Shown here: positions 8,005 to 14,945 of the stretch, piece by piece
Position numbering within the stretch: the first letter of the stretch is position 1
Layout of the letters: each line of letters opens with the position of its first letter
Assembly (NCBI GenBank): GCA_964425595.1
Contig: CAYRMW010000048.1
Span: forward strand, 1 to 18,077
Direction of reading: 5' to 3'
DNA length: 18,077 nt
Source of the DNA: Caccovicinus sp964425595
GTDB lineage: Bacteria > Bacillota > Clostridia > Lachnospirales > Lachnospiraceae
Translations under genes and position numbers: made by a program
Notes under the pieces: model-generated
The model's database searches: none
What the model saw: only the letters and a program-made list of their open reading frames with translations
Told to the model about the DNA's origin: nothing

Positions 8005-8129
8005 GCGGAAAATCACGCCTTTTTTCGCATTCCTCCGGCGTTGCTCCGAAGTACGGCTTTGCGCAGGTCTTTACGCCAGGATTTTCCCGGCGGGGAAGGT
8101 GGGGCTTGGATGCTCCAAGGAAAAAGGTA

Positions 8130-8158
8130 TTGCATAATATGCATCGTGGATGTATAAT
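8130..8158 (+). promoter_or_regulatory. Predicted promoter P1 of the argC operon
   Basis: TTGCAT (8130-8135) and a perfect TATAAT (8153-8158) are separated by exactly 17 bases. A start near 8165 would give a leader of about 160 bases. Both hexamers lie inside ARG-box-like palindromes. Confidence 0.65.
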
Positions 8159-8164
8159 TATAAA
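8131..8164. promoter_or_regulatory. Tandem ARG-box-like palindromes at the argC promoter
   Basis: TGCATAATATGCA (8131-8143) is a perfect inverted repeat around a single central base, one base shorter than a standard ARG box. TGTATAATTATAAA (8151-8164) matches the ARG-box consensus TGNATWWWWATNCA at all but one specified base and contains the palindrome TATAATTATA. Their centres are about 20-21 bases apart, the spacing known for paired ArgR sites. They cover the -35 and -10 of P1. Confidence 0.5.
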
Positions 8165-8187
8165 ATCTTTCTGCCAAAAAAATCTGT

Positions 8188-8215
8188 TTTTCATTTTGAG
8201 AAAATACTATATAAT
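8188..8215 (+). promoter_or_regulatory. Possible second promoter P2 of the argC operon
   Basis: A perfect TATAAT (8210-8215) has a weak TTTTCA (8188-8193) 16 bases upstream. A start near 8222 gives a leader of about 105 bases. It lies outside the ARG-box-like sites, so it may be less tightly controlled than P1. Confidence 0.45.
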
Positions 8216-8326
8216 GAAACAGTAAGCCGGCGGATCCTCAGTGCGGGGGCAGACCGGGCCGCAGGCGGCGGGCAGAGACGGGAACAGTAAGCCTAAAAAG
8301 AATCGGGAACGAAAGGTGGAATAAGA

Positions 8327-9367
8327 ATGATCAAGGTTGGAATCATCGGGGCGACAGGCTACGCGGGCGGCGAGCTGGCGAGGCTTCTGCTCCAGCGTGA
8401 GGATGTCCGGATCGTGTGGTACGGCTCAAAGAGCTACGTCGGTCAGGACTACGGCGAGGTTTATCCGAATATGTACGAGATCGCGGAGGGCGTATGCCGC
8501 GGCGACGATATGGAAGCGATTGCAGATGAGGCGGATGTGATCTTTACCGCCACGCCGCAGGGTCTTTGCGCTTCTTTAATTAATGAACAGATCCTGTCCA
8601 GGACGAAGGTGATCGATCTGAGCGCGGATTTCCGGATTAAGGACGTGGCTGTGTACGAGGAATGGTACCGGCTGCAGCATGCCAGTCCGCAGCTGATCGG
8701 TGAGGCCGTTTACGGACTGCCGGAGATCAACCGGGAGAAGATCCGCAGCGCCCGGCTGATCGCGAATCCGGGATGCTATCCCACCTGCTCCTTCCTTACG
8801 GTGTATCCGCTGGTGAAGGAGGGGCTGATCGATCCGGATACGCTGATCATCGATGCCAAGTCCGGCGTATCCGGCGCGGGAAGAGGAGCCAAGGCCGCCA
8901 ACCTGTACTGCGAAGTCAATGAGAGCATGAAGGCATACGGCGTGGCGGCGCACCGCCATACGCCGGAGATCGAGGAGCAGCTCTCCGGTGCGGCCGGAAA
9001 GCCGGTGACCATCAGCTTCACGCCCCATCTGGCGCCCATGGACCGCGGGATTTTGGTGACGGCCTATGCCTCCCTGACCGGGAAGGTCTCCGAGGAAGAA
9101 CTGCGGGAGATCTATGATCGTTACTATCGGGACGAGCGCTTCGTTCGGGTGCTGAAAAAGGGCGTGTGCCCGGAGACCCGCTGGGTGAAGGGAAGCAATT
9201 TCGTGGATGTGAATGTGAAGCTGGATCCCAGGACCAACCGGGCGGTGATGATGGGCGCCATGGACAATATGGTAAAAGGGGCAGCCGGCCAGGCCGTGCA
9301 GAACATGAATCTGATGTTCGGCCTCCCCGAGGACAAGGGACTTAAGCTGGTCCCCATGTTCCCGTAA
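8327..9367 (+). CDS. argC: N-acetyl-gamma-glutamyl-phosphate reductase
   Basis: ArgC reduces N-acetylglutamyl-5-phosphate to the semialdehyde with NADPH, the third step of the acetylated arginine route. The 346-residue protein starts with the Rossmann nucleotide site GIIGATGYAGGE (5-16). It carries the catalytic cysteine in NPGCYPT (Cys150) and the conserved histidine motif HRHTPEI (209-215). Its length is typical. AAAGGTGGA (8312-8320) precedes the ATG. It is the first gene of a tight operon with argJ, argB and argD, under the promoter/operator region at 8130-8215. Confidence 0.97.
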   Translation: MIKVGIIGATGYAGGELARLLLQREDVRIVWYGSKSYVGQDYGEVYPNMYEIAEGVCRGDDMEAIADEADVIFTATPQGLCASLINEQILSRTKVIDLSADFRIKDVAVYEEWYRLQHASPQLIGEAVYGLPEINREKIRSARLIANPGCYPTCSFLTVYPLVKEGLIDPDTLIIDAKSGVSGAGRGAKAANLYCEVNESMKAYGVAAHRHTPEIEEQLSGAAGKPVTISFTPHLAPMDRGILVTAYASLTGKVSEEELREIYDRYYRDERFVRVLKKGVCPETRWVKGSNFVDVNVKLDPRTNRAVMMGAMDNMVKGAAGQAVQNMNLMFGLPEDKGLKLVPMFP

Positions 9368-9401
9368 AACGAAAAAGGAAAAGGGAGAGAAGGCACGGTT
9401 T

Positions 9402-9893
9402 ATGGCAGGAACTTTGCATATATTGATCCGGGAGATGGTCCCGGAGGACTATGATGCGGTGTACCGTCTGTGGACAGAGATCCAGGGCTTCGGCATCCGC
9501 TCGATCGATGATTCCCGGGAAGGTGTGGAGCGATTTCTGCGGCGGAACCCCACGACCAGCGTGGTGGCTGTCCAGAACGGGCAGATCATCGGCGATATCC
9601 TCTGCGGCCATGACGGCCGGACCGGATATTTCTATCATGTGTGCGTGGCCGAGCGCTACCGGAAGCACGGGATCGGCTACCGGATGGTCCGCGCCTGCAC
9701 GAAAGCCCTGCGGCGGGAGGGGATCAATAAGATCAGCCTGATCGCCTTTAAATCCAACGCGGTGGGCAATGCCTTCTGGCAGGGCCTGGGCTGGAACAGC
9801 AGGGATGACGTGAATTTTTATGATATCGGATTAAATGAAGAGAATGTGACCCGGTTCGTGGAAACGCCCCGGGAAACAAGGAGGATGTTATGA
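9402..9893 (+). CDS. GNAT-family N-acetyltransferase embedded in the arginine operon
   Basis: GNAT enzymes transfer acetyl from acetyl-CoA to an amine. The 163-residue protein is a single GNAT domain: the acetyl-CoA-binding motif RKHGIG (87-92) follows a beta strand YFYHVCVAERY, and motif B includes SNAVGNAFWQGLGW (118-131). It lies 34 bases after argC and overlaps argJ by ATGA (9890-9893), so it is translationally coupled inside the pathway operon. The position suggests an N-acetylglutamate synthase that primes the acetyl cycle, as short GNAT-type ArgA enzymes do in some bacteria. This is inference: sequence alone does not show the substrate, and it could act on another molecule. The start has GAGAAGG (9387-9393) upstream. 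Confidence 0.85.
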   Translation: MAGTLHILIREMVPEDYDAVYRLWTEIQGFGIRSIDDSREGVERFLRRNPTTSVVAVQNGQIIGDILCGHDGRTGYFYHVCVAERYRKHGIGYRMVRACTKALRREGINKISLIAFKSNAVGNAFWQGLGWNSRDDVNFYDIGLNEENVTRFVETPRETRRML

Positions 9894-11116
9894 TCAGGGA
9901 AATTCAGGGCGGCGTTACGGCTGCCAGAGGATTTATGGCTGCTTCCGCGGCAGCCGGGATCAAGTATACGGCTCGGGAGGACATGGCCATGATCTACAGC
10001 CAGTCGCCCTGCCGGAGCGCGGGAACCTTCACGACGAATGTGGTAAAAGCGGCCCCGGTGAAGTGGGACCGGGACCAGGTCATGAGCGGCGCTGACGCGC
10101 ACGCCGTGGTGATCAATTCCGGGATCGCCAATGCCTGTACCGGCAGGGCAGGGATGGAGTGCTGCAGCCGGACGGCCCGGGCCGCCGCCGGGATGCTGGG
10201 CGTTTCGGAAGAGTCGGTGCTTGTGGCGTCGACCGGCGTGATCGGGATGCAGATCCCCATGGATCGGATTCAGGCGGGGATTGAGGCGATGGTGCCAAAG
10301 CTTAGCGGCGGCCTTGAGAAAGGCGAGGCGGCATCCAAAGCCATCATGACGACCGATACGAAGCATAAGCAGGCGGCCGTGGAGTTTACCATCGGCGGGA
10401 AGAAGGTGATCATGGGCGGCATGTGCAAGGGCTCCGGCATGATCCACCCCAATATGTGCACCATGCTGAGCTTTGTGACCACCGACGCAGCCATCAGCAA
10501 GGAGCTTCTGATGGAGGCGCTCCGGGAGGACGTAAAGGACACCTACAACATGATCTCGGTGGACGGCGATACCTCCACCAACGACACCGTGCTCCTTCTG
10601 GCCAACGGCCAGGCGGGGAACCCGGAGATCCGGGAAAAGGGCGACGATTATGACACCTTCTGCCGGGCTCTGAACATGATCAATCAGGCGCTGGCTAAAC
10701 AGATCGCCGGTGACGGCGAGGGATGCACCGCCTTGTTTGAGGTCAGGATCGTGGGAGCGGAGAGCAAGGCGCAGGCGGTCACCCTGGCCAAATCGGTCAT
10801 CACGTCGAACCTGACCAAGGCGGCGATCTTCGGCCATGATGCCAACTGGGGGCGCATCCTCTGCGCGATGGGCTACTCCGGCGCGCAGTTTGACCCGGAG
10901 CAGGTAGACCTGTTCTTTTCCAGCGCGGCGGGAAAGCTGCAGATCATCGAAAACGGCGTAGCCCTTGACTACAGCGAGGAGGAAGCCACCCGGATCCTGT
11001 CCCAGTCTGAGGTGACGGCGGTGGCCGATATTAAGATGGGACCATATTCGGCGACAGCCTGGGGGTGCGACCTGACCTTTGACTACGTCAGGATCAATGC
11101 CGATTATCGGTCATAG
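9890..11116 (+). CDS. argJ: Glutamate N-acetyltransferase / ornithine acetyltransferase
   Basis: ArgJ moves acetyl from N-acetylornithine to glutamate, releasing ornithine and recycling the acetyl group. Some ArgJ proteins also use acetyl-CoA. The 408-residue precursor self-cleaves before a threonine nucleophile; here the site is KGSGMIHPNMC/TML, with Thr191, followed by SFVTTDA. The commoner residue before the cut is Ala or Gly and here is Cys. The oxyanion-hole segment ASTGVIG (113-119) and the C-terminal signature TAWGCDLTFDYV are present, so the protein is complete. AAGGAGG (9878-9884) lies inside the end of the preceding GNAT gene and the start overlaps its stop, indicating coupled translation. 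Whether it is mono- or bifunctional cannot be told from sequence. Confidence 0.96.
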   Translation: MIREIQGGVTAARGFMAASAAAGIKYTAREDMAMIYSQSPCRSAGTFTTNVVKAAPVKWDRDQVMSGADAHAVVINSGIANACTGRAGMECCSRTARAAAGMLGVSEESVLVASTGVIGMQIPMDRIQAGIEAMVPKLSGGLEKGEAASKAIMTTDTKHKQAAVEFTIGGKKVIMGGMCKGSGMIHPNMCTMLSFVTTDAAISKELLMEALREDVKDTYNMISVDGDTSTNDTVLLLANGQAGNPEIREKGDDYDTFCRALNMINQALAKQIAGDGEGCTALFEVRIVGAESKAQAVTLAKSVITSNLTKAAIFGHDANWGRILCAMGYSGAQFDPEQVDLFFSSAAGKLQIIENGVALDYSEEEATRILSQSEVTAVADIKMGPYSATAWGCDLTFDYVRINADYRS

Positions 11117-11150
11117 AAAATAGAGAAAGGATACGGTAAAGGATATGGAG

Positions 11151-12044
11151 ATGGATCCGATCATTATGCAGAAGGCGGCGACCCTGATCGAGGCGCTGCC
11201 CTATATACAGCGGTTCAATCGCAAGGTTATCGTGGTAAAGTACGGCGGGAGCGCCATGGTGGATGAGGCGCTAAAGCATCAGGTCATCCAGGATGTGGTG
11301 CTGTTAAAACTTACCGGCTTTAAGCCCATCATCGTCCATGGCGGCGGCAAGGAGATCAGCCGCTGGGTAGGAAAGATCGGCATGGAACCCAGTTTTGTCA
11401 ACGGCCTGCGAGTAACGGACGAGGCCACCATGGAGATCGCGGAGATGGTGCTGAATAAGGTCAACAAAAGCCTGGTCCAGCTGGTGAACGAGCTGGGCGT
11501 AAAGGCGGTGGGGATCAGCGGCAAGGACGGCACCCTGTTAAAGTGCAGAAAGAAGCTGTCCGGCGGCCGGGATATCGGCTACGTTGGCGAGGTGGAGGAG
11601 GTCAATCCCAAGATCATCTATGACCTTCTAGAGAAGGATTTTCTTCCCATCATCTGCCCGGTAGGCTTTGACGAGCAGTTTCTTTCCTATAATATCAACG
11701 CGGATGACGCGGCCTGCGCCATCGCCACGGCGATGAAGGCGGAGAAGCTGGCCTTTTTAACGGATGTGGAAGGCGTCTACCGCAACTTCGAGGATAAGGA
11801 TTCGCTGATCTCCGAAATGACCGTCGATGAGGCGCAGGCCTTTGTGGACGGCGGCGAACTGGGCGGCGGTATGCTTCCCAAGCTGCAGAACTGCATTGAC
11901 GCCATCCATCAGGGCGTCTCCCGGGTCCATATCCTGGATGGAAGGATCCCGCACTGCCTGCTTCTGGAGATCTTTACCAATAAGGGTATCGGAACGGCCA
12001 TCTTAAACGCCAGAGAGGAGCGGTATTATCATGAAGAGAAGTAA
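11151..12044 (+). CDS. argB: N-acetylglutamate kinase
   Basis: ArgB phosphorylates N-acetylglutamate with ATP, usually the controlled step in organisms with ArgJ. The protein carries KYGGSAM (30-36), HGGGKEIS (63-70), NINADDAA, the nucleotide-site segment FLTDVEGVY and GGMLPK. About 29 residues precede KYGG and include a predicted helix; such an N-helix is found in arginine-inhibited hexameric NAGKs and is missing from arginine-insensitive E. coli ArgB. Feedback inhibition is therefore likely (inference). ATG 11151 sits 7 bases after AAAGGA (11138-11143). An in-frame ATG at 11145, adding Met-Glu, is the alternative but would be too close to that site. It overlaps argD by 14 bases. Confidence 0.96.
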   Translation: MDPIIMQKAATLIEALPYIQRFNRKVIVVKYGGSAMVDEALKHQVIQDVVLLKLTGFKPIIVHGGGKEISRWVGKIGMEPSFVNGLRVTDEATMEIAEMVLNKVNKSLVQLVNELGVKAVGISGKDGTLLKCRKKLSGGRDIGYVGEVEEVNPKIIYDLLEKDFLPIICPVGFDEQFLSYNINADDAACAIATAMKAEKLAFLTDVEGVYRNFEDKDSLISEMTVDEAQAFVDGGELGGGMLPKLQNCIDAIHQGVSRVHILDGRIPHCLLLEIFTNKGIGTAILNAREERYYHEEK

Positions 12045-13230
12045 GGAAAGCTGGATCGCCGGGGGCGAATCGGTCTTTTATAAGACCTATAACCGGTATC
12101 CCGTGGTCTTTGAACGGGGCGAGGGGATGTACCTGTACGACTCCGACGGCGAAAAATACCTGGATTTCTACGCGGGAATCGCCGTAAACGCCCTGGGATA
12201 CGCCGATAAGGAATACACGGCGGCGCTTAAGGAGCAGGCGGAAAAGCTGCTCCATGTGTCCAATTATTTTTACAACAGCCCTTCCGTCGAAGCAGGGGAA
12301 AAGCTTCTGAAGGCTTCGCAGATGGATAAGGTGTTTTTTACCAACAGCGGGACGGAGGCCGTCGAGGGCGCGATAAAGATTGCCCGCCGGTACGCCTATG
12401 ACCGGGACGGCAGTCACGACCATGAGATCATCGCCATGACCAACTCCTTTCACGGCAGGAGCCTGGGCGCGCTGTCGGTGACCGGCAATGACCATTACCA
12501 GGAGCCGTTCAAGCCGCTGATCCCGGGCATCCGTTTCGCAAAATTCAATGACCTGGACAGCGTGCGCGCGCTGTTTAATGAGAAGACCTGCGCGGTGATC
12601 ATGGAAACCATACAGGGCGAAGGCGGCATCTATCCGGCCGACCGGGAGTTTCTGGCGGGCGTGCGGGCGCTCTGCGATGAGCACGACGCACTGTTTATCC
12701 TGGATGAGATCCAGTGCGGCATGGGGCGAAGCGGCGCGATGTTTGCCTGGCAGAAATACGGGGTCAAACCGGATGTGATGACCGTCGCCAAGGCGCTGGG
12801 GAACGGCGTGCCCATCGGCGCGTTCTTAGCGCACGGCAAGGCTTCGGCCTGCCTTGTTCCGGGCGACCACGGCACCACTTACGGCGGGAATCCTTTCGTC
12901 TGCGCGGCAGCGGCGAAGGTGCTGGACATTTTTGAAGCGCGGAATCTGACCGCCCACGCGGAAGAGATGGGCAGGTATCTGTGGGAGAAGCTTGAGGAGT
13001 TAAAGGAAAGCTTTCCGCAGATCTGCGCGCACCGGGGCATGGGCCTGCTCCAGGGCCTGGAATTTTCCGTCCCCGTAAGCGGGATCGTGTCCGATGCCCT
13101 GCTTAAGCAGAAGGTGGTGCTGATCACGGCAGGGAGCAACGTGATCCGTTTCGTCCCGCCGCTGGTGGTCGAACGGGAACATATAGACGAAATGACAGAG
13201 AAACTGCGCAGGGCTCTGGAAGAGGCGTAG
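12031..13230 (+). CDS. argD: Acetylornithine aminotransferase
   Basis: ArgD is a class III PLP-dependent aminotransferase that makes N-acetylornithine from the semialdehyde with glutamate as amino donor. The 399-residue protein shows NSGTEAVEGAIKIAR (105-119), FHGRSLGALSVTG (140-152), the PLP-contact Asp225 in ILDEIQCGMGRSG and the Schiff-base Lys254 in TVAKALGNGVPIGAF. The length is typical. GAGAGGAG (12013-12020) precedes the start, which overlaps the argB end by 14 bases. It is followed after 21 bases by fchA on the same strand with no terminator visible. Related enzymes (ornithine or succinylornithine aminotransferase) are less likely given the neighbours. Confidence 0.95.
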   Translation: MKRSKESWIAGGESVFYKTYNRYPVVFERGEGMYLYDSDGEKYLDFYAGIAVNALGYADKEYTAALKEQAEKLLHVSNYFYNSPSVEAGEKLLKASQMDKVFFTNSGTEAVEGAIKIARRYAYDRDGSHDHEIIAMTNSFHGRSLGALSVTGNDHYQEPFKPLIPGIRFAKFNDLDSVRALFNEKTCAVIMETIQGEGGIYPADREFLAGVRALCDEHDALFILDEIQCGMGRSGAMFAWQKYGVKPDVMTVAKALGNGVPIGAFLAHGKASACLVPGDHGTTYGGNPFVCAAAAKVLDIFEARNLTAHAEEMGRYLWEKLEELKESFPQICAHRGMGLLQGLEFSVPVSGIVSDALLKQKVVLITAGSNVIRFVPPLVVEREHIDEMTEKLRRALEEA

Positions 13231-13251
13231 ACAGGAGGAAAAGAGGAGCTT

Positions 13252-13881
13252 ATGACCGAATTCAATACGATACAGGAATTTCTGGAGGCATTGTCCTCCA
13301 AGGCTCCCGTGCCCGGCGGCGGCGGCGCCTCCGCTCTGGCAGGAGCCGTCGGGGCGGCGCTGGGGCAGATGGTCACAAATCTGACCATCGGGAAAAAACG
13401 GTATGCGGATGTGGGAGAGGAGATGACGGTCTGGAGGGAGCAGCTGGAGGCGCTTGGCCGGGAATTTGTCCGCCTCGCCCGCGCGGATGAGGAGGTTTTC
13501 GCACCGCTTGCCGCCTGCTACCGTCTCCCATGCGGCACCGAAGAAGAAAAGAAAGAGAAGGAGAGGCTGATGGAGGAAAATCTCCTGTCCGCCAGCCTGG
13601 TGCCCCTCACGGTGATGGAAACGTCCATGAAGGCACTGGATCTCTTAAACGAACTGAGTGAAAAGGGGAGCCGCATGGCGGTAAGCGATGTGGGCGTGGC
13701 CGTCCAGTTGATCCGTGCCGCGCTCCTCGGCGCGGTGATGAACGTGTACATCAACACAAAATCAATGAAAAACCGGGAGAAGGCAAACGAACTGAACACA
13801 TACGCGGATCAGATGGTGGATAAGGGAAGCCGTCTGGCCGACGCGATCTACCGGAAGGTGCGGCAGGAACTGACCGTCTGA
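13252..13881 (+). CDS. fchA: Methenyl-/formimidoyl-tetrahydrofolate cyclohydrolase/cyclodeaminase (FchA family)
   Basis: This all-helical family either hydrolyses 5,10-methenyl-THF to 10-formyl-THF (FchA of acetogens and purinolytic clostridia) or removes ammonia from formimidoyl-THF. The 209-residue product has the family hallmark PVPGGGGASALAGAVGA (19-35) and NLTIGKKRY (43-51), and ends with the expected helical segment through the last 25 residues. AGGAGG (13232-13237) and GAGGAG (13243-13248) lie upstream of the ATG. It sits 38 bases before folD. Because that FolD lacks cyclohydrolase residues, the cyclohydrolase role fits best here, though cyclodeaminase activity cannot be excluded. Probable co-transcription with argCJBD puts one-carbon metabolism in the arginine operon. 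Confidence 0.88.
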   Translation: MTEFNTIQEFLEALSSKAPVPGGGGASALAGAVGAALGQMVTNLTIGKKRYADVGEEMTVWREQLEALGREFVRLARADEEVFAPLAACYRLPCGTEEEKKEKERLMEENLLSASLVPLTVMETSMKALDLLNELSEKGSRMAVSDVGVAVQLIRAALLGAVMNVYINTKSMKNREKANELNTYADQMVDKGSRLADAIYRKVRQELTV

Positions 13882-13919
13882 CGGACCGGAGAACGCGGCA
13901 GATGAGGAGGACAGAACAG

Positions 13920-14771
13920 ATGATTACATTAAAAGGCGCAGAAGTGTCTGCCAGGATCAGAGAACAGGTAAACGAGATCGCGGGCCGCCTGGGCGGCGAA
14001 ACGCCCCGGCTGGCCATCGTCCGGGTCGGAGAAAAGCCGGACGACATTTCCTACGAAAAAGGTGCGAAGAAGAAGATGGAGAGCTTCGGGCTGGCCTGGG
14101 AATCCTTCGTTTTTCCCGGAGAGATCAGCCATGAGGCCTTTAGGGAAGAATTTCAGAAGATCAACGACGATCCCTGCATCGATGGGATCCTTCTTCTGCG
14201 CCCCCTGCCGCGGCAGATCAGGGAAAAGGAGATCGAGCGCATGATCGATCCGGCTAAAGACCTGGACGGCATCTCGCCGGAAAACATCGCCCGGGTATTC
14301 GCCGGAGACGACGCCGGGTTTGCCCCCTGCACGGCGGAGGCGGTGATCCAGGTGCTGAAAGCCAGCCGGATCCCCATTGCCGGGCAGCGGGTCACCATCG
14401 TAGGCCGCAGCATGGTGGTGGGCAAACCGTTGGCCATGCTCTTTGTCCGGGAGAACGCCACGGTCACCATCTGCCACACGAAAACGGCGGATTTAAAGGG
14501 CGCGTGCAAAAACGCGCAGATCCTGGCTGCCGCCGCCGGGAATGCCCGGATGCTGGATCACGAGTATGTAGGCGACGGGGCTGTGGTGATTGACGTAGGC
14601 ATCAATGTGGACCAGAACGGAAAGCTCTGCGGCGATGTCGATTTCGACGACATCACGGAGACCGCGTCCATGGCTACGCCCGTGCCCGGCGGTGTCGGCG
14701 CCGTGACGACGGCGGTCCTGGCCCTCCATCTGGTGCAGGCCGCGGCGAGACGGCGCGGATTATCCGTTTAG
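13920..14771 (+). CDS. folD: FolD-family methylene-tetrahydrofolate dehydrogenase (cyclohydrolase site altered)
   Basis: FolD oxidises 5,10-methylene-THF with NADP+ and usually also hydrolyses the methenyl product. The 283-residue protein has the NADP-site segment TIVGRSMVVGKPLAMLF (159-175), KDLDGIS (113-119) and the C-terminal signature TPVPGGVGAVTT (253-264). In characterised FolD the tyrosine motif is YxxxK, with the lysine essential for cyclohydrolase. Here it reads SYEKGAKKK, so aligned without gaps Tyr45 is kept and the Lys position is Ala49. The essential Gln of the VQLPLP motif is Leu93 in LLLRPLP. It is therefore probably dehydrogenase-only (inference), with FchA upstream as partner. 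ATG 13920 follows AGGAGG (13905-13910); an in-frame ATG at 13902 has no comparable site. Confidence 0.93.
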   Translation: MITLKGAEVSARIREQVNEIAGRLGGETPRLAIVRVGEKPDDISYEKGAKKKMESFGLAWESFVFPGEISHEAFREEFQKINDDPCIDGILLLRPLPRQIREKEIERMIDPAKDLDGISPENIARVFAGDDAGFAPCTAEAVIQVLKASRIPIAGQRVTIVGRSMVVGKPLAMLFVRENATVTICHTKTADLKGACKNAQILAAAAGNARMLDHEYVGDGAVVIDVGINVDQNGKLCGDVDFDDITETASMATPVPGGVGAVTTAVLALHLVQAAARRRGLSV

Positions 14772-14774
14772 GGG

Positions 14775-14827
14775 CGCGGCCGCCGACGCTCACCTTCACG
14801 TTTCCGGCTTTCGCGGCCGGCCTCTTT
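14775..14827 (+). terminator. Possible terminator after folD
   Basis: CGGCCGC (14777-14783) can pair with GCGGCCG (14813-14819) across a long loop that holds a further small GCCG/CGGC stem. CCTCTTTT follows. The stem is G+C-rich but the loop is long and the T-run short, so this is a weak call. A change of transcription unit here is supported by the comEA promoter that follows. Confidence 0.35.
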
Positions 14828-14876
14828 TCACGAAAAACATGTCGTTATTCTTAAGAAAAACGCAGGAATTTAAGAC

Positions 14877-14905
14877 TTGTTTTTCCTTTGCAGTCCGGGT
14901 AGAAT
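14877..14905 (+). promoter_or_regulatory. Predicted comEA promoter
   Basis: TTGTTT (14877-14882) and TAGAAT (14900-14905) are separated by exactly 17 bases. A start near 14912 leaves a leader of about 34 bases before the comEA start. The surrounding stretch 14825-14910 is A+T-rich compared with the genes. Confidence 0.65.
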
Positions 14906-14945
14906 ATTATTACAGGCTGAAATGGTGTCCGAAAAGGAGGATGCC

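Noticed and set aside
7934..8194. In-frame 87-codon upstream extension of argG on the minus strand
   Set aside because: It crosses the predicted argG promoter, has no ArgG similarity, and the shorter start has an ideal AGGAGG 7 bases upstream.
8139..8225. Possible leader peptide of 28 codons before argC
   Set aside because: Its start lies upstream of the P1 -10 box, it spans P2, has no ribosome binding site and no arginine run typical of attenuators.
8216..8326. T-box or other riboswitch in the argC leader
   Set aside because: I found no T-box core sequence, specifier-loop arrangement or terminator/antiterminator pair in the leader.
9818..10837. 339-codon minus-strand frame opposite argJ
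   Set aside because: Antisense shadow of argJ, without ribosome binding site or domain.
11974..12684. 236-codon minus-strand frame opposite argD
   Set aside because: Antisense shadow of a strongly supported gene with no recognisable protein family.
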